Source: Sideroxydans sp. CL21
Lineage (GTDB): Bacteria > Pseudomonadota > Gammaproteobacteria > Burkholderiales > Gallionellaceae
DNA: 64,000 nucleotides
Direction of reading: 5' to 3'
Assembly: GCF_902459525.1 (NCBI RefSeq)
Contig: NZ_LR699166.1
Span: 1,996,501 to 2,060,500, forward strand
Below the pieces are notes generated by a model. That model was given only the letters and a program-made list of their open reading frames with translations, did not search any database and was not told where the DNA came from. Below are positions 54,571 to 64,000 of the stretch, piece by piece (position 1 is the stretch's first letter; every line of letters begins with the position of its first letter). The translations under genes were made by a program, and so were the position numbers.

Positions 54571-55362
54571 TTACCGCACGATGCCGCGGCTGGCGTTATT
54601 CAAGAATGTCAGCATATTACCGATGTCCGCATCGGCTTCGGGAACCTGGCCGCGCAACGCCGCGATTTCCATTTTTGCAGTGTCAAAGCTGCTTCCTGCG
54701 CGATACAGCGTCTTGTACATCTGCTTGATCATGTCGAGGCGGGCAGGCGAATAGCCGGCCCGGCGCGGACCTTCCTGATGCGGGCCCTTGGCTTCGGCCG
54801 GATTGCCCACTGCCGTCACAAACGGCGGCAGATCTTGCGACAAACGCGTCATGAAGCCAGTCATGGCGTAATCGCCGATGCGCACAAACTGGTGGATACC
54901 GCTCATGCCGCCGATCAGCGTGTTGCTTCCAACAGTCACGTGTCCGGCAAACTGCACCGAGTTGGCGATGGTGTTGTTGTCACCCAGCTCACACTCGTGC
55001 GCCACATGCACATAAGCCATGATCCAATTGTCACTGCCGATCCTGGTGATGCCGCCCTTCTGAGCCACCCCCAGATTGAAGGTACAGCTCTCGCGGATGG
55101 TGTTGTTGTCGCCGATGATTAACTGCGTCGGCTCGCCTTTGTAGGACTTATCCTGTGGTATTTCGCCGATGGAGCAGAATTGAAAGAATCGGTTACCACG
55201 ACCGATGGTGGTATGCCCGTCTATCACCACATGCGGGCCGACGACAGTGCCTGCACCGATCTCGACATGCTCGCCGATGATGGAATACGGGCCGACCGAG
55301 ACGTCATCGGCCAGCTTCGCGCCCGGATGAATAATCGCTGTTGGGTGACGCAAGCCGCTCAT
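54571..55362 (-). CDS. lpxA: UDP-GlcNAc acyltransferase LpxA
   Basis: 263 residues from ATG at 55362, overlapping the fabZ stop (ATGA). Hexapeptide repeats of a left-handed beta helix, starting [20 protein letters not shown], and the catalytic His region [13 protein letters not shown]. First step of lipid A synthesis. Confidence 0.96.
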   Translation of the reverse strand: MSGLRHPTAIIHPGAKLADDVSVGPYSIIGEHVEIGAGTVVGPHVVIDGHTTIGRGNRFFQFCSIGEIPQDKSYKGEPTQLIIGDNNTIRESCTFNLGVAQKGGITRIGSDNWIMAYVHVAHECELGDNNTIANSVQFAGHVTVGSNTLIGGMSGIHQFVRIGDYAMTGFMTRLSQDLPPFVTAVGNPAEAKGPHQEGPRRAGYSPARLDMIKQMYKTLYRAGSSFDTAKMEIAALRGQVPEADADIGNMLTFLNNASRGIVR

Positions 55363-55808
55363 TCCTTGGTCCGCAATGTGCAAATCAGATCCGCCTCCGC
55401 CGCAACCTGGCCATCCACTTCGGCCTTGCCGCTGAATTTCCACATGCCGCGTCGATTCATCGCAATGGACACCTTCAGGATCAACTGGTCGCCGGGGCCG
55501 ACAGGACGTTTGAAACGTGCATTGTCGATACCGACGAAGTAATACACGGAATCATCGCTCGGCAAGGTTCCCATCGTTTTGAACGACAGGATAGCCGCGG
55601 CCTGTGCCATTGCTTCGATCACCAGCACGCCCGGCATCACCGGATGGTGCGGATAATGGCCGGGAAAAAACGGCTCGTTCATGGAAACATTCTTCAGTGC
55701 CACGATACTTTCGTTCGGCACAACATCCAGCACGCGGTCTATCAACAGGAATGGATAGCGATGCGGCAGGTGTTCCAACACTTCATGAATATCCATCGTC
55801 GTACTCAT
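55359..55808 (-). CDS. fabZ: 3-hydroxyacyl-ACP dehydratase FabZ
   Basis: 149 residues from ATG at 55808, overlapping the lpxD stop. Hot-dog fold with catalytic His and Glu in [19 protein letters not shown] and the [13 protein letters not shown] motif. Fatty acid elongation. Confidence 0.96.
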   Translation of the reverse strand: MSTTMDIHEVLEHLPHRYPFLLIDRVLDVVPNESIVALKNVSMNEPFFPGHYPHHPVMPGVLVIEAMAQAAAILSFKTMGTLPSDDSVYYFVGIDNARFKRPVGPGDQLILKVSIAMNRRGMWKFSGKAEVDGQVAAEADLICTLRTKE

Positions 55809-56848
55809 ATTTTCTCCCCCTTCAATGATTCGATTTCTTTTTCCAGAGCTTTGACGCGTTTGACCAATTCGCCCAGATGCCGCAGATGCACTGCATTGTT
55901 GCGCCATTCGTCGTTCTTGCTGAACGGGAATATCCCCGCATAGCTACCCGGTTCCGTAATCGATTTGCCGATCAGGGTAAACGATGCGATCTCGACATGG
56001 TCCGCGATCTGCAGGTGCCCCAATATCCCCGCGCTGCCGCCTATTCGGCAATATTTGCCGATCGTGGCGCTGCCCGCGATACCGACACAGCCAGCGATGG
56101 CGGTATGTGCGCCGATACGGACGTTGTGCGCGACCTGTATCTGGTTATCCAGCTTCACATCTTCTTCAATCACGGTGTCGTCCAGTGCGCCGCGATCGAT
56201 GGTGGTGTTTGCGCCAATCTCGACATGGTCACCGATGACCACGCGACCGATCTGCGGGATCTTCAGCCATTTTCCCTCTTCCCATGCCATGCCAAAACCG
56301 TCGGCTCCGATCACCACTCCGGAATGTGCAATGACATGATTGCCGATAACGCATGCGTGATACACCGTCACATTGGGATAAAACAAAGTGTTCTCGCCCA
56401 ATATCGCACCTTCTCCGATGTTGCATCCTGCCATCACCACCGTGCCCGCGCCGATGACCGCTCCATCGCCTACCGTCACCAGCGGACCTATGTGGGCTTG
56501 CGGTGATATCGAAGTGTTTTTGCCTATGACAGCGGAAGAGTGGATGCCGGGAACGCATTCCGGCAAGGGGTTCAGGAAAGCGGAAAGCTTGGCAAAATAC
56601 GAATAGGGGTTGTCGCAAACGATGCGCGGCAACGCTGTTGAATCGGCATCGGTTGGGGAAAGAATCACTGCAGAGGCCTTGCTGTGATCTAGCTGATTGC
56701 GGTATTTGGCATTGGACAGAAAGGCAATCTGTCCGGAAGTTGCATGTTCCAGAGTACCTATCTGACGTACTTGCGTGTCAGCATCTCCAAGCACTTGCCC
56801 GCCGAAACGTGCCGCTATGTCTGCCAGTCGGTAGGCTGTACGTTCCAT
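55805..56848 (-). CDS. lpxD: UDP-3-O-acylglucosamine N-acyltransferase LpxD
   Basis: 347 residues from ATG at 56848; the frame begins 9 bases earlier with TTG. An N-terminal uridine-binding domain is followed by hexapeptide repeats ([39 protein letters not shown]). Catalytic His in VAHNV. Third step of lipid A synthesis. 17 bases after skp. Confidence 0.96.
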   Translation of the reverse strand: MERTAYRLADIAARFGGQVLGDADTQVRQIGTLEHATSGQIAFLSNAKYRNQLDHSKASAVILSPTDADSTALPRIVCDNPYSYFAKLSAFLNPLPECVPGIHSSAVIGKNTSISPQAHIGPLVTVGDGAVIGAGTVVMAGCNIGEGAILGENTLFYPNVTVYHACVIGNHVIAHSGVVIGADGFGMAWEEGKWLKIPQIGRVVIGDHVEIGANTTIDRGALDDTVIEEDVKLDNQIQVAHNVRIGAHTAIAGCVGIAGSATIGKYCRIGGSAGILGHLQIADHVEIASFTLIGKSITEPGSYAGIFPFSKNDEWRNNAVHLRHLGELVKRVKALEKEIESLKGEKI

Positions 56849-56865
56849 CGAATACAACTCTCAGA

Positions 56866-57390
56866 TCACTTATCGGACTTGTCGGACTTGTCAGGAGCCT
56901 CTTTGGAGAGGTACTTCAAAACTTTGTCGGTGATGTCCACTTTTGGATTGCGATAGACCGCTTCCTGCAAAATAACATCGTATTGTTCGCTCTCGGCAAT
57001 CGCACGAATCGCCTTATCAGCCTGCGCCAGTACAGCTGCCAATTCCTCGTTCTTGCGCAGGTTCAGGTCTTCACGAAATTCGCGTTGCAAGGTCTGTAAC
57101 GTCAGATTCATGTTGGCCAATTCGCGCTCTTTGCCGCGACGCACCGGTTCTGTCATGGTAGTGCCGTCTTTTTCCAGGGATGCCTGAAGATCCTTGCTTT
57201 GCTGGATCAGTTTTTTTATTTCCTGATCACGTGTGGAAAACTCGCGCTCGATCTTCTTTTCGGCACGGACTGCCTGATCCGACTCGCGCAGAATACGCTC
57301 GGTATCCACCACGCCAATGCGAAAATCGCCGGCGACGGCTTGTGTGATGGTTGTCAATAACATCAGACCCACACAAAATAACGTCTTCAT
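56866..57390 (-). CDS. skp: Periplasmic chaperone Skp (OmpH)
   Basis: 174 residues: signal peptide to about residue 20, IGVVDTERILRESDQA and a long coiled-coil middle (REFSTRDQEIKKLIQQSKDL). It holds unfolded outer membrane proteins for BamA. The tail ends with a DKSDKSDK repeat. 19 bases after bamA. Confidence 0.93.
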   Translation of the reverse strand: MKTLFCVGLMLLTTITQAVAGDFRIGVVDTERILRESDQAVRAEKKIEREFSTRDQEIKKLIQQSKDLQASLEKDGTTMTEPVRRGKERELANMNLTLQTLQREFREDLNLRKNEELAAVLAQADKAIRAIAESEQYDVILQEAVYRNPKVDITDKVLKYLSKEAPDKSDKSDK

Positions 57391-57409
57391 CTCAAACTCC
57401 TGGTAGGGG

Positions 57410-59704
57410 TCAGAACATCGAACCCATCGTAAACTGGATGTGTTGTATGTTGTCTTGCGGTTGCTGGTTCAGAGGCTTGCCCCAGCTCAGTTTAAGCGGT
57501 CCAGCCGGCGAAAGCCAAGTCATGGCCAGACCCGTAGAATAGCGCATTCCTGTGGAACCCGGAAGCTGCCCGCCGGTGCCGATAATCTCGCCGCCATCCA
57601 GGAAAACACTCAATCGCACCGATTTTTCTTTTTCCATTCCGGGCATGGGGAACAATAACTCGATATTGCCAACGGCTTTCTTGTTGCCGCCCAATGGTAA
57701 GTTATTGGCATCTCTGGGTCCCAGAGACATGGGGTCGTATCCGCGCACGGAGCCGACACCGCCTGCATAGAAGTACTTGAAGAACGGTAGCGGAGCGCCG
57801 CCATATCCGGCGCCCACACCGAAATCCCCGTTCAGCATCAAAGTGTAATCGCGATTGAGCGGGTAAAACACCTGGTGCTGGTAGGTCAATTTGTAGTAAT
57901 GCTGATCGGACACCGGCACGCTGACTTCAAGGGATGCACGCTGCATGGTTCCCTCGGTGGTGGTGATGGCGTTGTCGCGCGTATCGCGCGACCAGCCTAC
58001 TGTACCCAGCAGGTTGTCGACGGTTTCGCCGAACAAGTTGATATAGTCGATATATCGTTGCGGACTGAGAGGAGTCAACCCGATCGTCGTTTGCTCCACT
58101 GATGTGCCTACATGGAACATCTCATCGTCCGTGATCGGCAATCCAAAACGCACCCCGGCACCGTAAGTATCCGATGTGTAGGGGCTGATTGCGATCATCA
58201 TCGCATCGGTTCTGCGCTTGTAAACGTCAAAACCCCGGCTGATTCCGTCATCGGTATAGTAAGGGTTGGTGTAAGAGACCGAATAGACCTGATTGAATTT
58301 GCTGGTGTTCATTTGCGTGGACAAGGTACTTCCTGTTCCGAACACGTTGGTCTGGCTGACGCCGGCCATCAGCGTCACCTTTTCCAGGCTGCTGTATCCG
58401 GCGCCGATCTGGAAGCTGCCTGTCGACATTTCTGTCACCTTGAGGTTGACATCCATCTGGTCGCTGGTTCCCTGAACCTGCGATGTATCGATGTTGACTT
58501 CGGAGAAAAATCCCGTTCGATCGAGCCTTGTTTTCGATTTTTTGACCTTGGAAGTGGCAAACCAACTGCTCTCCATCTGCCGGAATTCGCGGCGTATGAC
58601 CTCATCCCGGGTCTTGTCGTTGCCGGTGATGTTGATACGGCGGATGTAGGCTCGCTGCATCGGATCGACCACAAAAGTGAATGCCACCTGGTGTTTATCC
58701 TTATCCACCTCCGGTGCTGCATTCACATTGGCAAATGCATAGCCCTCTTCCCCGAGACGCTCGCTGATTTTGCGTGTGGAATCGGTAATCGCATCCCGCG
58801 ACAACACATCACCGGGCTGGACGTTGATCATTTTGCGCATTTCTTCGTGCGTAAGTACGGCCTCAGTACCGACCACCTTGATGCCTGAAATAGTGTATTT
58901 CTCTCCCTCTGAGATATTCAGAGTAATGAAAATATCTTTCTTGTCCGGCGAAATCGATACTTGAGTCGAATCGATATTGAAATCCATATAGCCGGAGTTC
59001 ATGTAGTAGGTACGAAGGCTCTCCATGTCGGCAGACAACTTCTGCTTGGAGTACTGATCGTTTTTGCTGAACCATGTGAACCAGCCCGGCGTGGTAAGTT
59101 GAATTACGCCACGCAGTTCCTTTTCGGAATAGACATGATTGCCTACGATATTGACTTCCCGGATCTTTGAAACCGAGCCTTCATTTACGTCGAAACTGAC
59201 CGCCACACGGTTGCGCTCCAGTTCCTTGACAGTAGCCTTCACATCCACGGAATATTTTCCCCGCGCCACATATTGCCGCTTCAATTCCTGCACGGCTTTG
59301 TCCAGTACCGATTTATCCAGAATGCGACCTTCGGCCAATCCCACGATTTTCAGATTGTCGCTCAATTGAGTCTTGGGGAACTCCTTCACCCCGTTGATTT
59401 CGACGCTGGCGACTGTCGGCCGTTCCTTAACAACCACGACCAGCACGTTTTGGTCCACCCTCAATTCCACGTCTTTGAAAAACCCCGTGGAGAACAGCGC
59501 GTGCAGTGAGGCGGTCGCACGATCGTCATTCAGCGTATCGCCGACTTTCACCGGCAAATAGCTGAACACCGTACCCGGTTCAGTACGCTGGATTCCTTCA
59601 ACACGAATGTCCTTGATGACGAACGGTTCAAATGACCAAGCAGATGAGGCATGCAAAAGCGGGAGCAAGCCCACCCATGTTTTTAATTTCATTATTCTGT
59701 TCAA
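57410..59704 (-). CDS. bamA: Outer membrane assembly factor BamA
   Basis: 764 residues: signal peptide, five POTRA domains (first FVIKDIRVEGIQRTEPG) and a C-terminal barrel with the VRGYDPMSLGPR (VRGF-like) motif and a terminal F. Core of the BAM complex. Its start overlaps the rseP stop by four bases. Confidence 0.97.
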   Translation of the reverse strand: MNRIMKLKTWVGLLPLLHASSAWSFEPFVIKDIRVEGIQRTEPGTVFSYLPVKVGDTLNDDRATASLHALFSTGFFKDVELRVDQNVLVVVVKERPTVASVEINGVKEFPKTQLSDNLKIVGLAEGRILDKSVLDKAVQELKRQYVARGKYSVDVKATVKELERNRVAVSFDVNEGSVSKIREVNIVGNHVYSEKELRGVIQLTTPGWFTWFSKNDQYSKQKLSADMESLRTYYMNSGYMDFNIDSTQVSISPDKKDIFITLNISEGEKYTISGIKVVGTEAVLTHEEMRKMINVQPGDVLSRDAITDSTRKISERLGEEGYAFANVNAAPEVDKDKHQVAFTFVVDPMQRAYIRRINITGNDKTRDEVIRREFRQMESSWFATSKVKKSKTRLDRTGFFSEVNIDTSQVQGTSDQMDVNLKVTEMSTGSFQIGAGYSSLEKVTLMAGVSQTNVFGTGSTLSTQMNTSKFNQVYSVSYTNPYYTDDGISRGFDVYKRRTDAMMIAISPYTSDTYGAGVRFGLPITDDEMFHVGTSVEQTTIGLTPLSPQRYIDYINLFGETVDNLLGTVGWSRDTRDNAITTTEGTMQRASLEVSVPVSDQHYYKLTYQHQVFYPLNRDYTLMLNGDFGVGAGYGGAPLPFFKYFYAGGVGSVRGYDPMSLGPRDANNLPLGGNKKAVGNIELLFPMPGMEKEKSVRLSVFLDGGEIIGTGGQLPGSTGMRYSTGLAMTWLSPAGPLKLSWGKPLNQQPQDNIQHIQFTMGSMF

Positions 59705-61056
59705 CCCAAAATCAGGCGACTGATGTCGTTATACAACGCAAAAGCCATCATGGTAACCAGCAGTGCGATACCCACTTTCTGTCCCGCTTCCCACAGACCT
59801 TCCGAGACCGGACTGCCCTTGATCAATTCGACCGAATAATACAGCAAATGCCCGCCGTCCAATAAAGGGATGGGCATCAGGTTCAACACACCCAGACTGA
59901 TGCTGATCAGCGCAAGAAAGCCGATATACGCGCCCAACCCCATCTGCGCCGACTGCCCTGCGTAATCCGCAATGGTAATCGGGCCCGAGAGATTCTTCAG
60001 CGATACTTCGCCTTGAATCATCTTGCCCATCATTTTCAGGCTCACGGCAGCAGTATCCCACGTCTTGCGCAATGCCTCCGAAATTGCTGCCAACGGCGGG
60101 TAATGAACTTCATTCACCATCGCCTCAAATGCCGCTTTGTCGATATAAGCTGCCGCGCCGATACGGCCAATTGTCTTTCCATCCTCGTGGATTACTTCGG
60201 GAGTCAAACCAAATTTCAGGACCGTACCTGCACGTTCGATCTCAATATCCAACTTTGTGCCGGGGTGGCTGCGCACTGCGTTCACCCAATCTTCCCACAA
60301 GGCAAGTTCCTGACCGTTTGCCCGAAGAATACGGTCGTTTACTTGCAGTCCTGCACGCTGTGCAACACCCCCGTCGACCAGCTTGCCGATGATCGGATAG
60401 ATGGGAGGTTGATAGGGTTGCAAACCGAGTTTCTGCATGAAATCGCCGTCCAGGTCGGCTGCGGTCAGGCTGCTCATGTCCAGCATTCCGTACGATTTCT
60501 CACCCTGGGCATTATGCAATTCAAATTTTGCCGTTTTATGTTGCAGCACCATATCCAGCAATATCCAGCGTATCTCCTGCCAGCTGGGGGTCGCTTGCCC
60601 ATCGATACTGACGATTGTCTGTTTGCTTTGCAGCCCGGCTGCTGCAGCCGGCGTATTCGGCACGATCTCGCCCAACACCGGTTTGATGCCCGGTACGCCG
60701 TGTATGAACAGGATGAAATACAAGGCAACGGCCAATAACAGGTTCGCTATCGGCCCGGCCACGACGACAGCCATGCGCTGTAGCACCGGCTTGCGGTTGA
60801 ACGCACGCGGCAATTCGTGTTCAGGCACTTCGCCCTCGCGCTCGTCCAGCATCTTGACGTAACCCCCCAACGGGATCGCGGAGATCACCCATTCCGTTTC
60901 GCCCTTGCCAAAGCGTTTTGTGTAGAGGGACTTGCCGAAGCCGATCGAGAATTTCAGCACTTTCACGTCGCACAGACGTGCAACGGCGTAATGCCCGAAT
61001 TCATGGAATACCACGAGTATGGCAATGGCGACAACGAATGCGATCACGGTAGTCAT
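59701..61056 (-). CDS. rseP: Site-2 protease RseP
   Basis: 451 residues from ATG at 61056, overlapping the ispC stop (ATGA); the frame to 61068 adds four residues only. HEFGH zinc motif in TM1, two PDZ domains (about 115-190 and 200-285) and [14 protein letters not shown] near the end. It cuts anti-sigma factor in the envelope stress pathway. Confidence 0.96.
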   Translation of the reverse strand: MTTVIAFVVAIAILVVFHEFGHYAVARLCDVKVLKFSIGFGKSLYTKRFGKGETEWVISAIPLGGYVKMLDEREGEVPEHELPRAFNRKPVLQRMAVVVAGPIANLLLAVALYFILFIHGVPGIKPVLGEIVPNTPAAAAGLQSKQTIVSIDGQATPSWQEIRWILLDMVLQHKTAKFELHNAQGEKSYGMLDMSSLTAADLDGDFMQKLGLQPYQPPIYPIIGKLVDGGVAQRAGLQVNDRILRANGQELALWEDWVNAVRSHPGTKLDIEIERAGTVLKFGLTPEVIHEDGKTIGRIGAAAYIDKAAFEAMVNEVHYPPLAAISEALRKTWDTAAVSLKMMGKMIQGEVSLKNLSGPITIADYAGQSAQMGLGAYIGFLALISISLGVLNLMPIPLLDGGHLLYYSVELIKGSPVSEGLWEAGQKVGIALLVTMMAFALYNDISRLILG

Positions 61057-62234
61057 CCTGCAATCCACTCCCGTGCTGCACCACGCGCCGAAGCATCCGC
61101 GTCCAGCAAGTCCTGTAACTTTTCCACTTCGGCGCTGGCAATTTTACCCAGCACAGTTTCAATCAGACGCGGGATATCGAGGAATGAAATACGCCGCTCA
61201 AGGAAAGCCGCAACCGCCTCTTCGTTTGCCGCATTCAACAGTGCCGGTGCGGTGCCACCTGCACGCAGCGCCTGGTACGCCAAAGCCAGACACGGGAAGC
61301 GGACAAAATCGGGCGCTGTGAAATCCAGCCTGGCCACCTGGAACAGATCCAGCGGTGCGACGCCAGCCTCGATACGCTCCGGATAAGCCAGTGCAAATGC
61401 GATTGGTGTGCGCATATCCGGATTGCCCAGCTGCGCCAGCACCGAACCGTCGACGTATTGCACCATTGAATGGATCACACTCTGCGGATGCACCACCACC
61501 TGGATATCGTCGGCTCCCGCATTGAACAGCCAGTGCGCCTCGATCACTTCCAGCCCTTTGTTCATCATGCTGGCTGAGTCAACGGATATCTTGCGCCCCA
61601 TGCTCCAGTTCGGATGCGCACAGGCCTGTTCCGGTGTGACATGCTGCAATTCGGATATGGGTGTATTGCGAAAAGGCCCCCCGGAAGCGGTAAGCAATAT
61701 CTTGCTCACCCCGCTCTGCTTCATGTCTCCGGCATAACCGCGCGGCAACGCCTGGAAGATGGCATTGTGTTCGCTGTCGATGGGCAACAATATGGAACCG
61801 CTGCGATGCACGGCTTCCATGAACAGGTGCCCGGCCAGCACCAGTGTCTCTTTGTTCGCCAGCAAGATCTTCTTGCCTGCTTGCGCCGCTGCCAGCGTGG
61901 ATTGCATGCCAGCCGCACCAACGATGGCCGCCATCACCGCATCCACCTCGGGCAACGTCGCAACACGTTCCAGCGCCGCAACACCGCATAGCACTTCAAC
62001 ATCCAGTCCCGCAGCAGCAATGCGTTTGCTCAACCGCTCACAGGCGGCTTCGTCCAGCAGCACGGCATAGCGCGGCTGGAAACGCTGGCATTGTTCGAAC
62101 AGGAGTTCGTCTTGTTGTTGCGCGGTCAGCGCAATGATGCGGTATTTGTCGGGATGACGCGAGACCACGTCCAGTGTGCTTTTGCCGATGCTGCCGGTTG
62201 AACCGAGCACGGTGAGTCGGGTGAGCTTGCTCAT
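61053..62234 (-). CDS. ispC: 1-deoxy-D-xylulose 5-phosphate reductoisomerase
   Basis: 393 residues from ATG at 62234, overlapping the cdsA stop; the longer frame to 62414 is a shadow of cdsA. NADPH motif [16 protein letters not shown], metal and substrate region [21 protein letters not shown], and [11 protein letters not shown] pathway of isoprenoid synthesis. Confidence 0.97.
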   Translation of the reverse strand: MSKLTRLTVLGSTGSIGKSTLDVVSRHPDKYRIIALTAQQQDELLFEQCQRFQPRYAVLLDEAACERLSKRIAAAGLDVEVLCGVAALERVATLPEVDAVMAAIVGAAGMQSTLAAAQAGKKILLANKETLVLAGHLFMEAVHRSGSILLPIDSEHNAIFQALPRGYAGDMKQSGVSKILLTASGGPFRNTPISELQHVTPEQACAHPNWSMGRKISVDSASMMNKGLEVIEAHWLFNAGADDIQVVVHPQSVIHSMVQYVDGSVLAQLGNPDMRTPIAFALAYPERIEAGVAPLDLFQVARLDFTAPDFVRFPCLALAYQALRAGGTAPALLNAANEEAVAAFLERRISFLDIPRLIETVLGKIASAEVEKLQDLLDADASARGAAREWIAG

Positions 62235-63055
62235 TCCAGCCTTTGCAGAATGAGCGCGATACCCGCGAATGGCAAGGTCGAAGTCAGGGCATCGATGCGA
62301 TCCAGCAGGCCACCGTGTCCGGGCAGCAACGCTCCGCTGTCTTTGACCCCGGCCTGGCGTTTGACAGCAGACTCGAACAAGTCGCCGATCACGGCCAGTG
62401 CCACCCACCACCATCCGGCGACGATGATACCGGGGAACAGCGGATAATGTTTGTACAGACCGCTCGCCCAGCCAACGACAAGCACATATACGGTCACACC
62501 GATCATGGCGCCGAGGACGCCCTCCCAGGTCTTGCCGGGGCTGATCGAGGGTGCCAGTTTGTTCTTGCCGAAGCGCTTGCCGGTAAAATAAGCCGAGATA
62601 TCAGCCATCATCACCATCGTCATTGCGAACAGCAATATCCACGGACTGAAAGCGCGCAGGTCGATCATTGCCAAACCGGTAGGCAAGAGCACAATCCAGC
62701 CAACCAATCCCATCAACCATCGATTCTGCGGGCGCCAGCCCAGCATCAACCAGGCGGGAACTACCAATACCCACAGCAACACAGCCATGGCATACCACGC
62801 CAGATGCAACATATTCTGCTGCTCCAGTGCGACACTGTTATCGAACCACAGTATGCCTGCCATGATCGCCAGGGTCAGTGCCCAATAGGCAGTGGCTGTA
62901 CGCCCGTTCAATCCGGACAACCTTGCCCATTCCACCGCACCTTGCCACATCACGACCAATATCAATACCTGCCAGCCCGCAGCTGGCAGGCCGAACAAGG
63001 CTGCAAGGAACAATACGAACAATATGATCGCAGTGATGATGCGCTGCTTAAGCAT
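62231..63055 (-). CDS. cdsA: Phosphatidate cytidylyltransferase
   Basis: 274 residues with about eight membrane helices and the CdsA signature with [18 protein letters not shown]. Makes CDP-diacylglycerol for phospholipids. Overlaps uppS by eight and ispC by four bases. Confidence 0.95.
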   Translation of the reverse strand: MLKQRIITAIILFVLFLAALFGLPAAGWQVLILVVMWQGAVEWARLSGLNGRTATAYWALTLAIMAGILWFDNSVALEQQNMLHLAWYAMAVLLWVLVVPAWLMLGWRPQNRWLMGLVGWIVLLPTGLAMIDLRAFSPWILLFAMTMVMMADISAYFTGKRFGKNKLAPSISPGKTWEGVLGAMIGVTVYVLVVGWASGLYKHYPLFPGIIVAGWWWVALAVIGDLFESAVKRQAGVKDSGALLPGHGGLLDRIDALTSTLPFAGIALILQRLE

Positions 63056-63815
63056 TGGTCTTGCCCTCGCTCAATTGTTCACTGGTGCGCCCGAAACGAC
63101 GTTCGCGTTTTTGATAGGATTGGATGGCTGATTCCAGCTCGGCGCGGTCGAACGCCGGCCACAAGGTATCGGTAAAATACAGCTCGGTGTAAGCCAATTG
63201 CCACAGCAGGAAGTTGCTGATGCGTTGTTCGCCGCCGGTGCGGATGAACAAGTCCGGCTCCGGCGCGTAGTGCATGGAAAGGTAAGGGGCGAGCTCTTCT
63301 TCTTCGAAAGCGGTGGCACGTTCGGGATGCGCCTGGCTCAGGGCATGCATCGCCTGCATGATATCCCAGCGCCCGCCGTAATTTGCGGCAATAGTCAGCG
63401 TCAGGCTCGTGTTATTGGCGGTGAGTTGCTCGGCCTCTTCGATGTAACGCACAAGCTGCGACTCAAACCGACTGCGGTCGCCGATGACTTTCAAGCGGAT
63501 GTTGTTCTCATGCAGCTTGCCGACTTCGCGTTCCAGCATCTTGAGGAACAGCTGCATCAGGAAAGATACTTCATCGGCAGGACGCCGCCAGTTCTCGCTG
63601 CTGAAAGCGAACAGCGTCAGGTACTCCACCCCCAGCTGGCGGCACGCCTTGACCATCTCGCGCACCGTTTCCACGCCGCGCTGATGTCCCATGACACGCG
63701 GCATGAAGCGCTGCTTCGCCCAGCGACCATTGCCATCCATGATGATGGCGATGTGACGCGGGACAGTCGTAATGTCGGGAATCGTGCGGGTGGAACTGAA
63801 AAAGGGCAGCGCCAT
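63048..63815 (-). CDS. uppS: Undecaprenyl diphosphate synthase
   Basis: 255 residues: [13 protein letters not shown] catalytic P-loop and the C-terminal [20 protein letters not shown] motif. Makes the lipid carrier for cell wall and O-antigen. The C-terminal tail ends [11 protein letters not shown]. 15 bases after frr. Confidence 0.96.
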   Translation of the reverse strand: MALPFFSSTRTIPDITTVPRHIAIIMDGNGRWAKQRFMPRVMGHQRGVETVREMVKACRQLGVEYLTLFAFSSENWRRPADEVSFLMQLFLKMLEREVGKLHENNIRLKVIGDRSRFESQLVRYIEEAEQLTANNTSLTLTIAANYGGRWDIMQAMHALSQAHPERATAFEEEELAPYLSMHYAPEPDLFIRTGGEQRISNFLLWQLAYTELYFTDTLWPAFDRAELESAIQSYQKRERRFGRTSEQLSEGKTNA

Positions 63816-63830
63816 TATCGATGGCCCGTC

Positions 63831-64000
63831 TTACACGGCCATTAAATCGGCTTCTTTAACCTGCAGGGCTTTGTCGATTTCGGCAACGAAGCGGTCGGTC
63901 AGTTTTTGAACATCGTCCTGCGCGCGACGCTCTTCGTCCTCGCCGACTTCCTTGTCTTTAAGCAGCTTTTTCAGTTGCTCGTTCGCATCGCGACGGATGT
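63831..64000 (-). CDS. frr: Ribosome recycling factor, C-terminal 56 residues (partial)
   Basis: The minus frame ends at TAA (63833-63831) with EADLMAV and runs off the right edge. Visible residues [18 protein letters not shown] and [17 protein letters not shown] are the C-terminal helix of RRF. The frr-uppS-cdsA order is the usual one. Confidence 0.93.
   Translation of the reverse strand, partial: IRRDANEQLKKLLKDKEVGEDEERRAQDDVQKLTDRFVAEIDKALQVKEADLMAV

Overview
The window looks like a chromosomal piece of a Gram-negative betaproteobacterium, most likely of the Nitrosomonadales/Gallionellaceae type. It carries the lipid A/BamA envelope block in its usual order, ratA-rnfH next to smpB, and an NsrR-controlled ncgABC-nirK cluster of the kind described in Nitrosomonas. 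It also carries a bidirectional NAD-linked Hox hydrogenase. A nitrite- or iron-oxidising relative (for example Nitrotoga- or Sideroxydans-like) would fit, but this is inference. I saw no rRNA, tRNA, CRISPR array or intact insertion sequence.

Layout. (a) 1-6.1 kb, minus strand: a sufBCDSU-sufT-Rieske operon for Fe-S cluster assembly. (b) 6.2-15.3 kb: a loosely packed accessory stretch with very small ORFs, fumC, an orphan DUF3341 (ActD-like) membrane protein, a broken second fumC, a type III polyketide synthase-methyltransferase-FAD oxidoreductase operon, and small membrane proteins. (c) 15.7-18.8 kb, minus: a heme-sensing histidine kinase with two receiver proteins that have no DNA-binding output. 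(d) 19.4-29.1 kb, minus: nsrR, then ncgA-ncgB-ncgC-nirK (copper oxidase, cytochromes c, copper nitrite reductase) continuing into cusB-cusA-cusF and a DsrC/TusE-like gene, with a decayed DUF3079 gene behind it. Three NsrR-type palindromes flank nsrR and ncgA. (e) 29.3-31.2 kb, plus: an outer-membrane barrel protein, a TlpA-like thioredoxin and a gene remnant. (f) 31.4-35.4 kb: a candidate small RNA (promoter, three hairpins, terminator) beside a glrK-qseG-glrR two-component operon. (g) 35.4-40.9 kb: thioredoxin and hoxFUYHW. (h) 40.9-48.2 kb: housekeeping genes (rRNA methyltransferase, scpBA, trpS, a site-2 protease, a YciO-like gene, a PHP phosphatase, rnfH, ratA, smpB). (i) 48.2-52.3 kb: msrA and two large surface lipoproteins. 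(j) 52.4-64 kb, minus: uppS-cdsA-ispC-rseP-bamA-skp-lpxD-fabZ-lpxA-lpxB-rnhB, entered by the 3' end of frr.

How parts work together. The nsrR-ncg-nirK-cus region reads as one unit joining response to nitric oxide, copper enzymes in the periplasm and copper export or loading. Hox would couple H2 to NAD+ in the cytoplasm. The suf operon supplies clusters to these metalloenzymes. The most interesting uncharacterised item is the candidate small RNA at about 31454-31547, followed by the purine/G-rich leader between ncgC and nirK. The 9-10 kb and 19 kb regions hold several decayed genes, which marks them as sites of gene turnover.
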